From: JABURQ01 sp029243145
GTDB lineage: Bacteria > Planctomycetota > Planctomycetia > Planctomycetales > Planctomycetaceae
Assembly: GCA_965660145.1 (NCBI GenBank)
Contig: CBFHYX010000005.1
Coordinates: forward strand, 62,001-126,000
DNA: 64,000 nucleotides
Reading direction: 5' to 3'
The notes beneath the pieces are model-generated. The model did no database searches, was not told where the DNA came from, and worked only from the letters and a program-made list of their open reading frames with translations. Position numbers and translations under genes: made by a program. Position 1 is the first letter of the stretch, and every line of letters begins with the position of its first letter. This document shows positions 62,436 through 64,000 of this stretch, piece by piece.

Positions 62436-63476
62436 TTATCTTGCTCCCAACTCGTGCACCATTTCCACCAGCGCTTTGACATTGTCGGGGTTCATGTCGG
62501 GCATGACGCCGTGTCCCAGATTGAAAATATGTCCGGGACGGTTTTCCGCTTGATCGAGAACATCCTGCACACGTTGTTTCAAGACTGGCAAGTCGGCATA
62601 CAGCGACACCGGGTCCAAATTCCCTTGTATTCCACGGTCATGTCCGACGAGTTCCCAACCCTCTTTCAAGTCAATTCGCCAATCAAGGCCAATCACATCG
62701 CCGCCCGCCTTTTTCTGAATCGGAAGTAAACAGGGATTGCCTGTCAAAAAATTGATCACCGGAGTTCCCGGCGTAATGCCGTCAATCATCTGTTTCAGAT
62801 AGGGCAACACATACCGTGTATAATCCCCAGGCGACAAGGAACCGGCCCAACTATCAAATATTTGTACGACCTGACAACCCGCTTCTATTTGGGCATTCAG
62901 ATACGCCGAAAGTGATGAGCAGAGCCTTTCCATTAACGACTTCCATGCAGGTTCATCGTTGTACATGATGCTTTTGGTACGGACGTAATTTTTTGAGCTG
63001 CCCCCTTCAATGGCATAAGACGCCAAGGTGAAGGGCGCTCCGGCAAAACCAATCAGCGGAATGTCGGCGGGAAGTTGAGCTCTGATCAATTTGACTGCTG
63101 CAAAGACATAGCCAAGATCATCGATGTTATCGACGGCCTTCACCCTGTCGATTTCTGAGGCAGCCATGATCGGGTTATGTATGACCGGGCCTTCCCCTTT
63201 GACATATTCAAGATCGAAGCCCATCGGTTGCAGAATCGGCAATAAGTCGGCAAACAGAATGGCCGCGTCTACACCGAGCACCGATTGTGCGGTCAGCGTG
63301 ACTTCGGCGGCAAGTTCGGGAGTCTGACAAAGTTCGAGGAACGTAACCTTATTGCGAACGGCCATGTACTCAGGGAGATATCGTCCCGCTTGGCGCATAA
63401 TCCACAATGGAGTCGTGTCGACTTGTTCTCGGCGGACCGCTTTCATAAAGCGGCTATTTTGTAATTCGGGTGTCAT
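62436..63476 (-). CDS. hemE: Uroporphyrinogen decarboxylase
   Basis: Decarboxylates uroporphyrinogen III to coproporphyrinogen III without cofactor. 346 residues, normal length. PLWIMRQAGRYLPEYMAVR (the conserved N-terminal substrate-binding block with Arg/Tyr), LFADLLPILQPMG, FAGAPFTLASYAIEGG, and FDSWAGSLSP with the catalytic Asp region are all present. Lies 59 bp after hemD and 122 bp before hemG, so the three form a heme cluster in the order hemD-hemE-hemG. Confidence 0.96.
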   Translation of the reverse strand: MTPELQNSRFMKAVRREQVDTTPLWIMRQAGRYLPEYMAVRNKVTFLELCQTPELAAEVTLTAQSVLGVDAAILFADLLPILQPMGFDLEYVKGEGPVIHNPIMAASEIDRVKAVDNIDDLGYVFAAVKLIRAQLPADIPLIGFAGAPFTLASYAIEGGSSKNYVRTKSIMYNDEPAWKSLMERLCSSLSAYLNAQIEAGCQVVQIFDSWAGSLSPGDYTRYVLPYLKQMIDGITPGTPVINFLTGNPCLLPIQKKAGGDVIGLDWRIDLKEGWELVGHDRGIQGNLDPVSLYADLPVLKQRVQDVLDQAENRPGHIFNLGHGVMPDMNPDNVKALVEMVHELGAR

Positions 63477-63535
63477 TCTTGAAGTCCTTATCTGTCAAAG
63501 GATTCTAGCATGACAGGCGAGCCCGCGAAACGGTA

Positions 63536-64000
63536 TCATCCTGCTGACACCAACTCCATTGCCCCACGCACGAGAGGTCCCATTTTGGGAGGAGAGGCCT
63601 CAAAATCGACCTGGAGGCCGCATTCAACGAGTGTCTCAGAGCAGGTGGGGCCAACCGAACAGATTTTGCTCTGCAATAATGACTCTCGAAACTTCTCTTT
63701 ATTCCCGAGTTCTTCAGCCACCTGCAAAGCGTGGCGAATTTGTTGAGCTGAGGTGAACATTAACACGTCAAAGGGATTTTTAATTTGTTCAGTAATGGCG
63801 AATTCCAGCGGACCTCGATCCAACGGCAAATCCCAGCGGTAGACGATGACCGATTCGACTACGGCCCCTGAAGCTCTCAAACTCTGCAAAAACTCGTCAT
63901 TCGAAATACCATATTCCTGAACCGCGACACGCTTCCCAGACAGGTCGAGTTGTTCTTGCATGGCGATCAGCATCTCCCGCCATGTATTTGGTTCGGGAGT
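63536..64000 (-). CDS. hemD: Uroporphyrinogen-III synthase, C-terminal part (runs off window)
   Basis: The frame is open to the window edge (first visible residues TPEPNTWREMLIAM, the family's PEPNTWRE block). 154 residues seen. It contains VAVQEYGISND, VIVYRWDLP, FTSAQQIRHALQV and CSVGPTCSETLVECGL, the conserved elements of the second HemD domain. Cyclises hydroxymethylbilane to uroporphyrinogen III. It starts the visible heme cluster; its N terminus is outside the window. Confidence 0.88.
   Translation of the reverse strand, partial: TPEPNTWREMLIAMQEQLDLSGKRVAVQEYGISNDEFLQSLRASGAVVESVIVYRWDLPLDRGPLEFAITEQIKNPFDVLMFTSAQQIRHALQVAEELGNKEKFRESLLQSKICSVGPTCSETLVECGLQVDFEASPPKMGPLVRGAMELVSAG

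Overview
This 64-kb window is chromosomal DNA of moderate GC that most likely comes from a planctomycete (Planctomycetota, order Planctomycetales; the gene style resembles Gimesia/Rubinisphaera-type genomes, but the genus is a guess). The evidence is the combination of a DUF1501 Tat protein, three DUF1080 (3-keto-disaccharide hydrolase-like) domains, Cys-type sulfatases, Tat-exported Gfo/Idh/MocA and TIM-barrel isomerase proteins, a leucine-rich-repeat lipoprotein, a zinc-ribbon/WD40 membrane protein and an orphan ECF-type sigma factor. Housekeeping genes (purD, tsaD, prfC, tilS, rny, hemD/hemE/hemG) are scattered among them. I found no tRNA, rRNA, CRISPR array, prophage or intact insertion sequence.

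Layout. 1-5.3 kb: edge-truncated condensation-type acyltransferase (-), purD (+), THUMP-like methyltransferase (-), secreted S41 protease (+) ending at a clear terminator. 5.3-12.5 kb: tsaD (+), then a large secreted VWA protein (-) whose frame breaks at a nine-A run and continues in another frame as a TPR/YfaP-like C-terminal half; alkaline phosphatase (-). 12.6-18.5 kb: secreted HExxH protein (+), two small envelope proteins (-), LptF/LptG permease (+), inositol-monophosphatase-family enzyme and LarA-like racemase (-). 18.9-27.7 kb: SWIM-SNF2 helicase and ECF sigma factor (+), then a translationally coupled GT39-type glycosyltransferase and AsmA-like protein (-). 27.9-34.4 kb: zinc-ribbon/WD40 protein and Gfo/Idh/MocA oxidoreductase (+), a 160-bp palindromic MITE-like element, DUF1501 protein (-). 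34.5-42.7 kb: LRR lipoprotein (-); a five-gene + strand run (divergent NRAMP-like transporter, sugar isomerase, GNAT, esterase, sulfatase); HTTM membrane protein (-). 42.8-46.9 kb: DUF1080 protein (+), an MBOAT/wax-synthase-like gene with a small membrane partner (-), and about 1.9 kb of gene-free DNA packed with palindromes and repeats. 46.9-56.4 kb: DUF1080-PQQ-type dehydrogenase fusion, MFS transporter, prfC, another DUF1080 protein, a second MFS transporter, tilS (all -), plus one small membrane protein (+). 56.4-64 kb: rny (+) with a structured leader, a possibly decayed small gene, a second sulfatase and the hemG-hemE-hemD cluster (-), the last running off the edge.

How the genes fit together. 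The accessory content points to growth on sulfated polysaccharides: sulfatases and an esterase to remove substituents, DUF1080 and oxidoreductase/isomerase proteins acting on sugars in the periplasm, and MFS carriers for uptake. Envelope functions (LptF/G, AsmA-like, GT39, MBOAT) form a second theme. The most unusual signals are the A9 frame break in the VWA protein, the MITE-like element at 32.9 kb, the repeat-rich desert at 45-46.9 kb, and an NRAMP-family transporter lacking both metal-coordinating motifs.
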